Shown here piece by piece: positions 7,162-7,531 of a DNA stretch of 7,531 nucleotides. Position numbers and translations under genes: made by a program. A model generated the notes under the pieces. That model saw only the letters and a list, made by a program, of their open reading frames with translations. It did not search any database and was not told the DNA's origin. The first letter of the stretch is position 1; each line of letters opens with the position of its first letter. The stretch comes from an uncultured Lachnospiraceae bacterium (GTDB lineage Bacteria > Bacillota > Clostridia > Lachnospirales > Lachnospiraceae): NCBI GenBank assembly GCA_945492935.1, contig CALYVE010000075.1, positions 1 through 7,531 of the forward strand, in the 5' to 3' direction.

Positions 7162-7179
7162 CAATCCAATCAATCCAAT
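7162..7179 (-). repeat. Perfect 9-bp tandem duplication in the priA-def gap
   Basis: Plus-strand caatccaat occurs twice without a break (7162-7170 and 7171-7179); on the transcribed strand this reads ATTGGATTG twice. It is probably a slippage product. It provides a second copy of part of the 3' arm of the neighbouring inverted repeat. Confidence 0.85.
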
Positions 7180-7210
7180 GCAATGCCTTACTAATATGCC
7201 TGCATTGGAT
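7173..7210 (-). repeat. 10-bp inverted repeat spanning the priA stop codon
   Basis: ATCCAATGCA (7210-7201 on the minus strand) and TGCATTGGAT (7182-7173) are perfect reverse complements separated by 18 bases. The priA TAG (7193-7191) lies in the loop. The stem is not GC-rich and no U run follows, so it is not an intrinsic terminator. It could form an mRNA hairpin between priA and def that affects stability or processing, but this is inference. Confidence 0.6.
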
Positions 7211-7531
7211 CTACATCAACAGTTACCGTTACCTGCTCAAATACAAAGGAATCAGCAACTTCCTTCATTGTGTGCAAATCAGACGCATCGGAAGCTTTTA
7301 CATATATTACACGACGATACATGTCATTTAATTTCCCGATTGTTGCATCGCTTGGTCCTATAATACGTACATTATCGCTTGTTTTGGCAACAGATTGCAA
7401 CTGTTTTTGTAATTTTTCCGATGCTTTCACACAATTTCCATAGTCTTTATCCGTCAACAATATAACCATCATATGATACATTGGCGGGTATTTCATAAGT
7501 CTTCGATAGGACATTTCCATATCGAAATATC
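7191..7531 (-). CDS. priA: Primosomal protein N' (PriA) helicase, C-terminal fragment
   Basis: The last 112 residues of a gene that enters from the window edge. The reading frame is open to the edge, continuing upstream of the first visible Met as Y-F-D, so that Met is internal. The fragment shows the PriA C-terminal domain: an E-x-x-x-R-x-L-M-x-Y-P-P segment, then IIGPSDATIGKLNDMYRR (the family's 'G-P-x-x-A-x-x-x-K-x-x-x-x-Y-R'), and the terminal VDVDPMQAY (family D-V-D-P). PriA is the 3'-5' DNA helicase that recognises stalled replication forks and starts primosome reassembly; this C-terminal domain contributes to DNA and SSB contacts. The helicase motifs and zinc-binding region lie outside the window. 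Position directly upstream of def is typical of Firmicutes and many other bacteria. Confidence 0.92.
   Translation of the reverse strand, partial: YFDMEMSYRRLMKYPPMYHMMVILLTDKDYGNCVKASEKLQKQLQSVAKTSDNVRIIGPSDATIGKLNDMYRRVIYVKASDASDLHTMKEVADSFVFEQVTVTVDVDPMQAY

Noticed and set aside
7141..7182. Possible def promoter (TTGGAT, 18 bases, TATATT on the minus strand)
   Set aside because: The -35-like half is part of the tandem duplication and is a weak match; in AT-rich sequence such pairs are common, so I do not annotate it as a promoter.
7041..7363. Overlapping plus-strand reading frames opposite def and priA
   Set aside because: They have low-complexity shadow compositions and lie opposite well-supported def and priA coding sequence.
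1..7531. A novel defence, mobile or biosynthetic system
   Set aside because: Every long reading frame belongs to a well-known housekeeping family in a conserved order, with no foreign gene, repeat array or integration signature.

Overview
The window is a stretch of ordinary bacterial core genome from a low-to-moderate-GC Gram-positive, most likely a member of the Clostridia (Lachnospiraceae-like). I infer this from the gene order, the AT-leaning codon use, the AGGAGG-type ribosome binding sites and the presence of a PrkC-type PASTA kinase. The exact genus cannot be named from the sequence. Every gene lies on the minus strand, so transcription runs from high to low coordinates.

In transcription order the layout is: 3' end of priA (7531-7191, cut by the window edge), def (7125-6652), fmt (6631-5696), rsmB (5676-4390), rlmN (4340-3315), stp/prpC (3282-2563), prkC (2520-142) and the 5' end of rsgA (136-1, cut by the window edge). 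Gaps between genes are 5 to 65 bases, and I see no hairpin-plus-U-run terminator anywhere. The whole set therefore reads as one polycistronic unit. No stretch longer than 65 bases is gene-free, and there is no tRNA, rRNA, CRISPR array, insertion sequence or phage gene.

The genes form a conserved translation and signalling cluster. Fmt formylates initiator Met-tRNA, and Def removes the formyl group from new proteins. RsmB and RlmN methylate ribosomal RNA (RlmN also methylates tRNA). RsgA is a GTPase that matures the 30S subunit. Stp and PrkC are an antagonistic Ser/Thr phosphatase and kinase pair. In Bacillus subtilis the RsgA homologue CpgA is a PrkC substrate, which fits the adjacency here. 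PriA restarts stalled replication forks.

I found no previously undescribed system. The points worth a second look are small: an inverted repeat plus tandem duplication between priA and def, very short out-of-frame ORFs sitting on good ribosome binding sites just before prkC and stp, and the long Asn/Gln/Tyr-rich and acidic linker and extra C-terminal domain of PrkC. Three start sites (stp, rlmN and, less clearly, prkC) were set by ribosome binding site position and family alignment.
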